From: CAUTUX01 sp963542015
GTDB lineage: Bacteria > Bacillota > Clostridia > Christensenellales > CAG-917
DNA length: 64,000 nt
NCBI GenBank assembly: GCA_963542015.1
Contig: CAUTUX010000002.1
Coordinates: forward strand, 34,838 to 98,837
Direction of reading: 5' to 3'
In this document: positions 53,086 to 61,783 of the stretch, piece after piece
How the letters are laid out: the number at the start of each line of letters is the position of its first letter
Position numbering within the stretch: the first letter of the stretch is position 1
Translations under genes and position numbers: made by a program
The notes under the pieces: model-generated
The model's database searches: none
What the model was told of the DNA's origin: nothing
Seen by the model: the letters and a program-made list of their open reading frames with translations, nothing else

Positions 53086-53951
53086 TTCATATTCTCCTTC
53101 TCAATTTGTTCTTTCATATCAGCTTCTACTTTTTCCTTCACATTCCTTATCTCATTTTTTGATATGAATCTATCAATGCCATAAATCATAGTGTTTGCCA
53201 GCCTCATTGCGTTATTGATGTTTGTTTTGAATTTCATAATTTCACTGTCTGAAAGTTCAACAAATTGTTTCATGAATTTTTGATTCATTGCATAATCAAT
53301 CCCTATATGGCTAAGTATCATTTCCACAGCAGAATCTATTTCCAACTTTTTGATATTTGTAATATTAGTGTCCTCTGCTTTTTGCTCTCCATTTATATCT
53401 AATGACTTCGCTATTGTTATCTGTGTAACTAAAACTTCTACATATTTCTTTCTTGGCAATGTCTCATTTATTTTTATTTCTTTTTTTTCAATATCAATGA
53501 CAGCATCATATATCGCAGATGGCTCCATCTCTAATATCCTGTATTTTGTTGACTGTGCCTTAACCGCATCTGTTAGTTCTTCAAACGCATGTACATATGC
53601 GTCTTGTGCCGTGAACACTTCTTTGTTGTTTCCAGTTGTCTGTGAAAGATCAAAAACATAGCCCGTTCTATATATAGGCATTCCGTCTGGTCCGCTTTGT
53701 TTAAGAATTATTTTTATCCCCTTTTCTCCCTTGTTTACTCGCCTATTTAAGTTATTCCATTCTTCTAAGCATCTCACCTTACTCACATTCTGTTTTTGTA
53801 AATTTATAAGTATCTGATTTTCTATACTGTACTCTTTTATTGGTGGCATCTTTTTTAACATGTCTGGATACCTACCACTTTTAATAATCCGTATTAACTC
53901 TCTATTTGCTTCTGCAAAAAGCTCGTCCGCACTCATCGTCTTAGCATTCAT
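53082..53951 (-). CDS. ArdC N-terminal-domain protein, protease part lacking
   Basis: 289 residues. The first 115 residues match the ArdC N-terminal single-strand DNA-binding domain: a helical start, SIENQILINLQKQN, CLEEWNNLNRRVNKGEKGIKI and YVFDLSQT. ArdC proteins carry a C-terminal metallopeptidase with HExxH; here the equivalent place reads YVEVLVTQI without the His pair, so protease activity is not expected. In full-length relatives the protein helps conjugating DNA escape restriction. It overlaps virB4 by 4 nt. Confidence 0.8.
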   Translation of the reverse strand: MNAKTMSADELFAEANRELIRIIKSGRYPDMLKKMPPIKEYSIENQILINLQKQNVSKVRCLEEWNNLNRRVNKGEKGIKIILKQSGPDGMPIYRTGYVFDLSQTTGNNKEVFTAQDAYVHAFEELTDAVKAQSTKYRILEMEPSAIYDAVIDIEKKEIKINETLPRKKYVEVLVTQITIAKSLDINGEQKAEDTNITNIKKLEIDSAVEMILSHIGIDYAMNQKFMKQFVELSDSEIMKFKTNINNAMRLANTMIYGIDRFISKNEIRNVKEKVEADMKEQIEKENMK

Positions 53952-56248
53952 AATTTGAACATTCCCTCCTTATCACTCTTTTCAAGCTGTATTAATGAGA
54001 ACTCATTTCTATCTTCAACAAATATCATTTCACCTCTTTTCAATGTTGAAATATCACACAGTCCATCCCCCTTGGCTGTTATAAAGGTGTTTTCAACATC
54101 TTTCCACTCTCCCTGTGGAATTTTAAAAATCATTGCATACTGTGCTGCACTTAATGGAGACATCGTCTTTTTTTCATATTTACCCTCCGACTGAAAGTCC
54201 CTTAGCGACTGAGTTGCTAGGATCATCATGCCGTCATATTTTCTTATTCTTTTAGACAACAGGTATATGAAATCCAGAGCGTCCTTCCTACATTCGTCGA
54301 GTAAAATATGACTCTCGTCAATTAATACAATTACTTTTCTACTCGTTTTGTGAATCTTGTTGTATTTGATATTTTCAAAAATTGTTTTTTCTATCTCCTT
54401 AATCGTCAGCATTAAATATGCATTAAACAACCCTCTATCTTTTTCTTCAAAAACTCTTGAAAAGTCAAAGCATACACATCTTCTATTTCCATCCAGCACA
54501 GTCCTCTCTGAATCACTAATTCTTCTGATAACTGGTTCTATTTTGTTATATACACTTTTTGTTTCTATCCTTTCTAGGAGCTGTATAAAAGTTACTTTAT
54601 CAACTTCTTCATATGCCCGTCGTGTGACATTGATAAGCTCTTCTAATTCCTCTGGTTTTAAATTCTGAAAGAGCTGTTGATATAATGTCTTCAAAAATTC
54701 CATATGCATTAGGAATTTAAAATCCTCAACATCCAGATCGTTTATCTCAAATGGATCAAATGGTATCGTATGTTTTATTGTTTTTACTTCGCCATGAAGA
54801 TATTCACAAAGTTTCTTATATTCACCCTCAATATCCAGAATCATTATCTTACTGTCCTTTACAGACAAATTGATTAACAGATCTTTTGCACAGTATGATT
54901 TCCCACTTCCTGGCGTTCCTAATATCACCAAATTGGAATTTAAGTGCCTGGTGTCTCTTTTAAAAAAATTAACAAAGTTTGGCTCCTCAGAATTTACATA
55001 TATCCCATCCTTATCTTCGACTTCGTACTTTTGGAATGGAAACATATATGACAGTGTCGTTGCATCCATCGTTATACATTTCTTCTGCATAAATTTATTT
55101 CTTGATATCAGATCGAAAATCTGTTTTTGCAAAAAGACTTCATCTTTGACCTTAAATCCCTCTGTCCCTAATTCTTTTTTATTCGCCTTTTTGTTTTTAT
55201 TTTCGCCACTTTTGTCAAAACACTGAAAAGTTGCTACCACTTCATATATTTTGTCGCCATTTTTGATACTAATTAAAATTTCTTCCAATGCACTTTGAAG
55301 ATCCTCTGCATCTATATCGTCGCTCTTTTTTCTTCTCTTCCTGCTCTGCATTTCAAATATTGCCTTATCTAATTTGCGTATGCTTACGGCTCTATCTGCT
55401 TCTCGTATATCAACATAGACATTTGCTTGCGTATTGAATAAATCAATTCCATATCCCATGTCCACAACTTTTTTAAATTGTGATAAGGTTTGCCAACAAC
55501 CTGTGCAACCGCAAAAATCATAGCTGTTTGTCTTATATCTTACTTGCTCATTATTTTGTGGAAATGCAATTTGTAGATATTCTTGTTCTGACACTTCCTT
55601 GCATTGCATTCCCATGCTTTCAAATATTTCTATCGCCTCTGCTGGATCACTTTCAAAAGAGATGAAGTAACGGTAACATAAATATTCTTCTTGTTCCCTA
55701 CTATATAACTTTTGAATGATACCCTCTGCAATTGCTATTCTGACTTCGTATTCATCTTGTTTTAGAAGCCCTTCTTTGTAACTCTCCTTTAAATTCTCAA
55801 TATTTGTCTTATATTCTTCTATTTGTCGTGTATATTTTTTTAAGTCTAAAACCTTTGAAATACGGCAGTTTTTGATTGTGCCTATACCTCTTTTAAAAAC
55901 TTCTATAACTTCTAGCCTTCTTCCATCTGTACTGCTAACAAAATTTAGTCCACTGAGCTCAATATATTTCCGTGTACTTCCTACAATTTCTTCCTTTACT
56001 TTTTTCTTTGATACCGTAAATCTCATTGCATCAACCGCATATAAATACAGGCTTTTATCGTCTATGCGTATTAACGAGATACATGTCACTAAAAATATTA
56101 ATATGCTTACTACTAATCTTTGTTTTGTGTATTTTGTTAAAATGCCAGCGACTAACATTAGGGTTGCTATAAGCACTAACATTTCCACATATCCAAGTCC
56201 TTTGTAAAATTTATGTCTTACCTTTGTTGTATATGGTATGTATCTCAT
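53948..56248 (-). CDS. virB4: PrgI-VirB4 fusion ATPase of the conjugation machine
   Basis: 766 residues. The first 90 form a PrgI-like unit with two membrane helices (about 18-38 and 44-62) and a YIPYTTKVRHKFYKGL start. The rest is a VirB4 ATPase: Walker A GTPGSGKS (about residue 440), Walker B VLIDESHILLDE, and the later LATQSLRD. VirB4 powers pilin extraction and substrate transfer in type IV secretion. In most Tn1549-like elements PrgI is a separate gene; here both are one open frame. The start overlaps the VirB6-like gene by 38 nt. A metal-looking CGCTGC appears near residue 247. Confidence 0.92.
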   Translation of the reverse strand: MRYIPYTTKVRHKFYKGLGYVEMLVLIATLMLVAGILTKYTKQRLVVSILIFLVTCISLIRIDDKSLYLYAVDAMRFTVSKKKVKEEIVGSTRKYIELSGLNFVSSTDGRRLEVIEVFKRGIGTIKNCRISKVLDLKKYTRQIEEYKTNIENLKESYKEGLLKQDEYEVRIAIAEGIIQKLYSREQEEYLCYRYFISFESDPAEAIEIFESMGMQCKEVSEQEYLQIAFPQNNEQVRYKTNSYDFCGCTGCWQTLSQFKKVVDMGYGIDLFNTQANVYVDIREADRAVSIRKLDKAIFEMQSRKRRKKSDDIDAEDLQSALEEILISIKNGDKIYEVVATFQCFDKSGENKNKKANKKELGTEGFKVKDEVFLQKQIFDLISRNKFMQKKCITMDATTLSYMFPFQKYEVEDKDGIYVNSEEPNFVNFFKRDTRHLNSNLVILGTPGSGKSYCAKDLLINLSVKDSKIMILDIEGEYKKLCEYLHGEVKTIKHTIPFDPFEINDLDVEDFKFLMHMEFLKTLYQQLFQNLKPEELEELINVTRRAYEEVDKVTFIQLLERIETKSVYNKIEPVIRRISDSERTVLDGNRRCVCFDFSRVFEEKDRGLFNAYLMLTIKEIEKTIFENIKYNKIHKTSRKVIVLIDESHILLDECRKDALDFIYLLSKRIRKYDGMMILATQSLRDFQSEGKYEKKTMSPLSAAQYAMIFKIPQGEWKDVENTFITAKGDGLCDISTLKRGEMIFVEDRNEFSLIQLEKSDKEGMFKL

Positions 56249-57386
56249 TTTTTATTTTCCTCGCCTTTTCTTTTATTGTTGGTATCTTCTCTGCAACTTT
56301 ATCTGTTACTTTCTTTACTACCTTTACTGCACCAACCGTGTGTGATATAACTCCAACCGTTCCCGCTGTTGTCGCTCTTATCGAATGAATTATTTCGTTC
56401 ATTCCTAAATTGCTTTGTCCCTGCGTTATGATTCCAGAAATCATGTAGTGTGCATGAACCGCCGCCACTGCTCCTCCAATTAAAAACAGCATTTTTATAA
56501 CTCCGTTTTTTGCTGTTGCAGAGTAAAAATCCATCTTCACAATCTCATGCATAAGCATAAAGAAAACATTTAGTGATATCACAATCGCATGGGCTGATAT
56601 AACTTTTGAGATCATTATTTCTTTTAACACATGCATTCTTGAGCCATCATCAACAACTCTTGTCGCAACAGCAAATGGCGACATCATATACAGCAAAATG
56701 ACATCAAAAATTCTACGGACAAATAATATAGATCCTACCGTCAGAGTGATAAGGATTATCCCTCCACCTAATATCGATGCAAAATAATTCATATGCAACG
56801 GACTATAATATGCGTAGATGTCTACAATGTTCGTATATGATAGTTCACCTCTTAAAAACATTTTTTCTATTTCTTCTCTGAAAGCAGGATCTCCTATATA
56901 AGCACCTTCCGAACTTATCAAGAATAATTCGCCTCCAAATTTAATTTCTCCGACTGTCTCCGTATTGAGCATAAGCTTATATATAGCCCCAGCGATTGTG
57001 TTTGAAAGAACCACCAATCCCATGAGCATAAAGGGTATTAAGAGAAATAATACAAATGATAATACTGCATGCTTTACCAGCTGCCCCCTACTTTGCTTGT
57101 TTAAGTCTTCTTTTGCTGTGTCTTTAATAATCCTTATTATCAAAAATAAAAACAGCAATACCGTTGCTATTAGTACTATCCCCCAAAACACCTTACTTAC
57201 ATTTCGATCAAATATGAAATGCTTCACTAAGTCCTGTGGCTGCTTATCTCCAGATACTGGCTCGAGTCCAGCCAGTACCCTAAATGTAGATGTTATAAAA
57301 TCTAATATTTTTAATATCCAAATCTGAATTCTTAAAAGTATTTTTGCTATAAACACTTTAAGGAGTGTCGCATTATCTGTCAGCAT
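56211..57386 (-). CDS. VirB6/TrbL-like channel protein
   Basis: 391 residues with six or more hydrophobic segments after a short amphipathic start, and a conserved-looking middle loop. The pattern TIAGAIYKLM, VRRIFDVILLYMMSPFAVATR and the Lys-rich C-terminal tail fit the VirB6-like proteins of Gram-positive conjugation systems. It forms the inner-membrane channel. One nucleotide separates it from the pilin gene. Confidence 0.82.
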   Translation of the reverse strand: MLTDNATLLKVFIAKILLRIQIWILKILDFITSTFRVLAGLEPVSGDKQPQDLVKHFIFDRNVSKVFWGIVLIATVLLFLFLIIRIIKDTAKEDLNKQSRGQLVKHAVLSFVLFLLIPFMLMGLVVLSNTIAGAIYKLMLNTETVGEIKFGGELFLISSEGAYIGDPAFREEIEKMFLRGELSYTNIVDIYAYYSPLHMNYFASILGGGIILITLTVGSILFVRRIFDVILLYMMSPFAVATRVVDDGSRMHVLKEIMISKVISAHAIVISLNVFFMLMHEIVKMDFYSATAKNGVIKMLFLIGGAVAAVHAHYMISGIITQGQSNLGMNEIIHSIRATTAGTVGVISHTVGAVKVVKKVTDKVAEKIPTIKEKARKIKNEIHTIYNKGKT

Positions 57387-57387
57387 A

Positions 57388-57663
57388 TTATCCTACCTTG
57401 TTTGTAACCCACTCTTGCAATATTGGCATTGCTATCTTTAAAGAAACTATAAGAACAAAAATTAGTAAGAAACCTATTATTGCTCCGACTAAATCTTTTT
57501 TTGCTTTTTCTCTCGAATTCTGCTCATCCGCCTTGGCAACCTTTATTCCAAGAAAAATACAATATATTGTTCCTATTGCCCCTATCACTGCAATCAAGGG
57601 CCATAAAATTGCATTTACAACTTCCAGAACAGGAACTATCACTGGATTAAAATCTACATTCAT
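57388..57663 (-). CDS. VirB2/TrbC-like small membrane protein
   Basis: 91 residues. Two hydrophobic segments (about 15-38 and 60-80) around a short charged loop AKADEQNSREKAKKD. This is the layout of the small pilin-like (Maff2/TrbC) protein of Tn1549-type elements. No cleavable signal was seen. The ATG overlaps the giant surface-protein stop by 4 nt. Confidence 0.8.
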   Translation of the reverse strand: MNVDFNPVIVPVLEVVNAILWPLIAVIGAIGTIYCIFLGIKVAKADEQNSREKAKKDLVGAIIGFLLIFVLIVSLKIAMPILQEWVTNKVG

Positions 57664-60600
57664 TTTTTCTTCTCCTTTTTGTTTTTCTTTTTCTTTTTAA
57701 CAACAAAAAATATGGCTACACCAGTAGCAACAGCTATTGCTATAACAATGGGAATTATTATTCCTGCTTTAGATTTCTTTTTTATAATTTCAAATGATAC
57801 TGTGTTTGTGTTTCCAAGATTGTCAACAGCTGTAACTTCGTACTTGCCAACTTTGTCGCAAATGATGCCAGTAAAATATTTGATTGTTTTGCCATTATAT
57901 TTCAAAACTGTTTTCACCGTTTTTTCGGTATCAATACTCGCTTTATATCCTTTCCCATTTTGTATTCCTGTTATCTTTATTTGTGGCTTTTGATTTATAA
58001 TTTCAAATTCACATTTGCTGTTATGGAAAGCTATTAAGTATTTCCCAGACTTGTTAAAAACCGTCTTGCCCTTTGTTACATCTCCATTAACTGTTGCTTG
58101 AAGATCTTCAAAATCATGAGATATTTCTCGAGATATTTTGGGAACAATTTGAAATCTTATTGTCTTAATGTTTCCATAACGATCATTTGCCACAAGTATA
58201 TAATTACCAGCACTAATCAGCTTGCCTTCGCTTGGAACTGTTTTACCGCCAAAAGTTAAACGCATTGCTAGTTTTTCTTTCGGCACGATCTCAACTGAAT
58301 TATATATACCTCCATTTTCAATTCCCGATATATCTACATCTTTATCTATCTCAAATGATATCTCCGAACTATTACCAACTTCGTCTGTCGCCTTAATTAT
58401 GTACTTACCTGTCTTGTTAAAAGTAATTTTAGTATGTCTAACCCTTTCGTTATTGACGCTTACGATGTCTGCGTTTTTAATTTTGATTGTCACATCTCGA
58501 TTGCCTATTCTTTCATATTCACCAATTATTTCTGGCGGCGTGTTATCAATTTCAAAATTAAACTCTTTTAAAAAACCATCTGAATTGAATAGTCTTACTA
58601 AATAAATTCCATCTTTTTCTATTTTTGTACCACTTAAATATTCTGTTGTGTTTATTCCTGTTGTTATTGTCGCCTTTGCATCGCCTTGGTAGTTAAGAAC
58701 AAAATTGCCTGCAAATTTACTTTTATCAGTATTTGCACTATATCTCGGCTCGGGTTTTGAATATTTATGTCTATATTCCTTGGATACCATGTGTGCTTTG
58801 TCGGAGACCTCAACAACATACTCTCCTGAACGATTAAGTGTGTATCTGTGCGAATCTGTATTGATATCTTTAGCATCTGAGTCTTGCCACATTCTTTCTT
58901 TTTTACCATCGAGCAGCCTATATATCGCTATATTTAGCATCGGAACTCCCTGTTGTTCTATTATCGTTATTTCAAGTTTCTGTGTTATTTCATTTTCAAA
59001 AAAATCTACTCCTGGTTCTTGTCTAGATAGAACTATTTCAAACTTTTTACTTCTCCCATATCTATTTATCGCCTCAACATAATATTTCCCACTATTTGTT
59101 AATTTTGCATTTTCAAGACTTGAATATGTCCTAATCAAGTTGAATTCAGCATCATATATATTTAGATGAGAATTTGGTTCCATAACAAAATCAACATCGC
59201 TACTGAAATACTTCTTTGTGTCAATACTAACTATAGAAGCCCCTGCTTTCACTGCGACTATTGGCGGTCTTTTTAAAACAACAAATGTATATGACCTTTT
59301 TTGCCCAAAACCATCTACAATATCAATTATTTGTTCTCCTTCATCCTCTATTCGTTCAATCTCTTTATCATTTAAAAAATATCTATATCTGCTGTCTGTT
59401 TTTAGAGTATTTTTAATATATACTTTCTCTTTTTGGTGCACATTCTCATCGCCAAACAAATAGCCTTTTTTGTCAAAATACATAACTTTTTGTATTGATT
59501 TTTCTGCATTTTGCAAAAGTACTTCGGAAAGTAGTGTTTTTGAGAAGTAAATTGCTTTTTCTCTTCTATTTTTTGCACTTTTATAAATATATATAAAATC
59601 CCCATTTATCATTGAGGTATCGCCCTCTGCGACCTTGTATAGCTCCAAATACTTGGGTGAATACCTCACTTTTTCAACATCAGACCACTCTCTTTTTAGG
59701 GCATATTCTTTTGCCTTGTTGTATGTGCTAAATGACACTGACTGACCCTTGTCGTTTGGAGTGTCAAATGTCTGATCAATAGGACTAAAGTCAATATATC
59801 CTTCGTATACACTTTTTACTATTTTGGTGCAAATATTCCCAGCTTTGTCTAAAGTTTTAACATCATATACGCCACCATATATTGGGTTAATGATTTCACC
59901 GTTATACTCTCTTCCGTTTACTGTTATTTTTGATAGTGGTGATGTGCCATTTGTTTTCTCCGTTTCAACAGAAAATGGTGCAGACACAATTTCTTTTGTT
60001 AATATTTCAATGCCGTGTCTATCAACACATATTCTTTTTTCGAGTGATTCGTTACCGACATCATCTACCGCTTTAAACTTATATTCCCCTTCCGCAAGAA
60101 ACATTCCATCAGAATAGTGAGTCCATGGATGTCCGTTTGCACTTATATATTTTTGTGTTGAGTCATTTGAGACGAATCTTATATCTGTAGATTTTGAATA
60201 TTCTCCTCTGAAGGGTTCTCCATCAACTAATAAATTTACTGTTGGCTTCTTTGTGTTTCTTTTAATTCTTAAAATCTCACTTCTGTTTCCACACTCATCC
60301 TCTGTACATAGTTCGTATTCACCATCTTCTATTATTGCTCTCTGAGTTATCTGCCTAAATTCTCCTGAGTCTTTTTTTATAAACACCTTAGGTGACTGAT
60401 CTAAATTGTCTATTACCTCAAAGATGACATCTGCATTTGTTCTTAATATTCCATCTTTCGGTTGTTTCTCTCCAAGAACATTTATTTTTGGTTTTTCGTT
60501 ATCTAGAGTAACGGTTCTTGTTTCACTTTTATTTCCTGCAAGATCGACAACATAAATTTCGTACACTCCATTCTCTTCAATATTTCTTAGTGAACCAGCG

Positions 60601-61769
60601 AACTTATATCCATTTCTTTTTATTACCGTCTCCAAAATACCAACATCCTCAATTGTTTCAAATGTTATATTGGATGCTTTTGTGTGCTCTCCGTTAAATT
60701 CCCTACCATCTGCATATGTTTTAATTTGCGGTGTCGTTTTGTCTATTGTTATCTCTTTTACATCTGATTTATTCCCTGCCTTATCTATTGCTTGTACATA
60801 TATCTTTGTAGATTTTGCTGGTGTTTCAATTATTCCTTTTTCATACTTCTTCTTTACATCATTTTCATCTGTCCAATATAATATGCTGTCTATTCCGATA
60901 TTATCTTCGGCATCTAATGACAAAACTCCATTTGCATAATGTTTATCTGTTTCTACGCCATTTACCTTTATCTTTACTTTGGGCTTTGTATTATCACTTC
61001 GGAATCTCACTGTCTCCGTTTTGTTTTTCAACAAATCAATTGCGTAAATTTCATAATCTCCTTCTTCCCGACAATCAACAGAACCGATCATCCCACGCCT
61101 AATAACTTTTCCATTCCTTGAAACAACAATTTCTTTTAAATATGTATCATCTACCCAAAGTTTTACTAATTCACTTACATACGAGCCGTTTTTTACTTCA
61201 ACGCCCTTTGGAGTTGTAATCTTTAATATTGGGGGAGTATTGTCAATGGCAAACTGATGTGTCACTATATATTCCATTGTTTCCCAATTATGCGTGTCGA
61301 TAAATTTGATCCCTATTTGCAATGTATATCTTCCAGATTTCTTAATTTCTTTTTTAAATAAAATTTCTCCTTCGTATTTGTCCTCAAAATTATGAACCAG
61401 TGTGCCGTAATGATATAGCTTCACAAATGAAACATGTCCAGCTACATAACTGTTGTCGAAATGAGTTGTTTCCAAGAATTCCTTGTTTTTATAAAATGTG
61501 AATTCTCCGGCTCCATATACCATTCTCTCTGAAGTTGGGTGCTGATTAGTTGTAACTTTTGCATATAATTTAAAATTTCTAAGCACACTGTTTTCTACTT
61601 TCTCATACTTTTGTGTTTTTGGATTTTTTTCATATGTCTTGTGTCGGACTATTACATCCTCCATTTCATCCGCATGCACATTTCTTTTTTGCATATTGCA
61701 TGCTGACAAAATTATTGTTCCAAACAAAATGCATATTGCCATAATTGTTATGACAATTTTCCTTTTCAT
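57660..61769 (-). CDS. Giant Ig-repeat surface lipoprotein of the conjugation operon
   Basis: 1369 residues. Signal peptide with lipobox TIILSAC (Cys about 24). About 12-15 repeats of an Ig-like unit follow, each with an aromatic/Gly turn such as KSGRYTLQI, EEGDYEIYAIDLLKNK and YEIYVVDLAGNKSE, and then an IDKTTPQI-like strand, as in bacterial Ig/Big and cadherin-like folds. Near the end a single membrane segment (about 1340-1360, GIIIPIVIAIAVATGVAIFF) and a Lys-rich tail give a second anchor. It lies between virD4 and the pilin gene with a 4-nt overlap, so it is part of the machine or a mating-contact adhesin (inference). AGGAGG before the ATG. Confidence 0.85.
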   Translation of the reverse strand: MKRKIVITIMAICILFGTIILSACNMQKRNVHADEMEDVIVRHKTYEKNPKTQKYEKVENSVLRNFKLYAKVTTNQHPTSERMVYGAGEFTFYKNKEFLETTHFDNSYVAGHVSFVKLYHYGTLVHNFEDKYEGEILFKKEIKKSGRYTLQIGIKFIDTHNWETMEYIVTHQFAIDNTPPILKITTPKGVEVKNGSYVSELVKLWVDDTYLKEIVVSRNGKVIRRGMIGSVDCREEGDYEIYAIDLLKNKTETVRFRSDNTKPKVKIKVNGVETDKHYANGVLSLDAEDNIGIDSILYWTDENDVKKKYEKGIIETPAKSTKIYVQAIDKAGNKSDVKEITIDKTTPQIKTYADGREFNGEHTKASNITFETIEDVGILETVIKRNGYKFAGSLRNIEENGVYEIYVVDLAGNKSETRTVTLDNEKPKINVLGEKQPKDGILRTNADVIFEVIDNLDQSPKVFIKKDSGEFRQITQRAIIEDGEYELCTEDECGNRSEILRIKRNTKKPTVNLLVDGEPFRGEYSKSTDIRFVSNDSTQKYISANGHPWTHYSDGMFLAEGEYKFKAVDDVGNESLEKRICVDRHGIEILTKEIVSAPFSVETEKTNGTSPLSKITVNGREYNGEIINPIYGGVYDVKTLDKAGNICTKIVKSVYEGYIDFSPIDQTFDTPNDKGQSVSFSTYNKAKEYALKREWSDVEKVRYSPKYLELYKVAEGDTSMINGDFIYIYKSAKNRREKAIYFSKTLLSEVLLQNAEKSIQKVMYFDKKGYLFGDENVHQKEKVYIKNTLKTDSRYRYFLNDKEIERIEDEGEQIIDIVDGFGQKRSYTFVVLKRPPIVAVKAGASIVSIDTKKYFSSDVDFVMEPNSHLNIYDAEFNLIRTYSSLENAKLTNSGKYYVEAINRYGRSKKFEIVLSRQEPGVDFFENEITQKLEITIIEQQGVPMLNIAIYRLLDGKKERMWQDSDAKDINTDSHRYTLNRSGEYVVEVSDKAHMVSKEYRHKYSKPEPRYSANTDKSKFAGNFVLNYQGDAKATITTGINTTEYLSGTKIEKDGIYLVRLFNSDGFLKEFNFEIDNTPPEIIGEYERIGNRDVTIKIKNADIVSVNNERVRHTKITFNKTGKYIIKATDEVGNSSEISFEIDKDVDISGIENGGIYNSVEIVPKEKLAMRLTFGGKTVPSEGKLISAGNYILVANDRYGNIKTIRFQIVPKISREISHDFEDLQATVNGDVTKGKTVFNKSGKYLIAFHNSKCEFEIINQKPQIKITGIQNGKGYKASIDTEKTVKTVLKYNGKTIKYFTGIICDKVGKYEVTAVDNLGNTNTVSFEIIKKKSKAGIIIPIVIAIAVATGVAIFFVVKKKKKNKKEKKK

Positions 61770-61783
61770 ATTCCTCCTATTTT

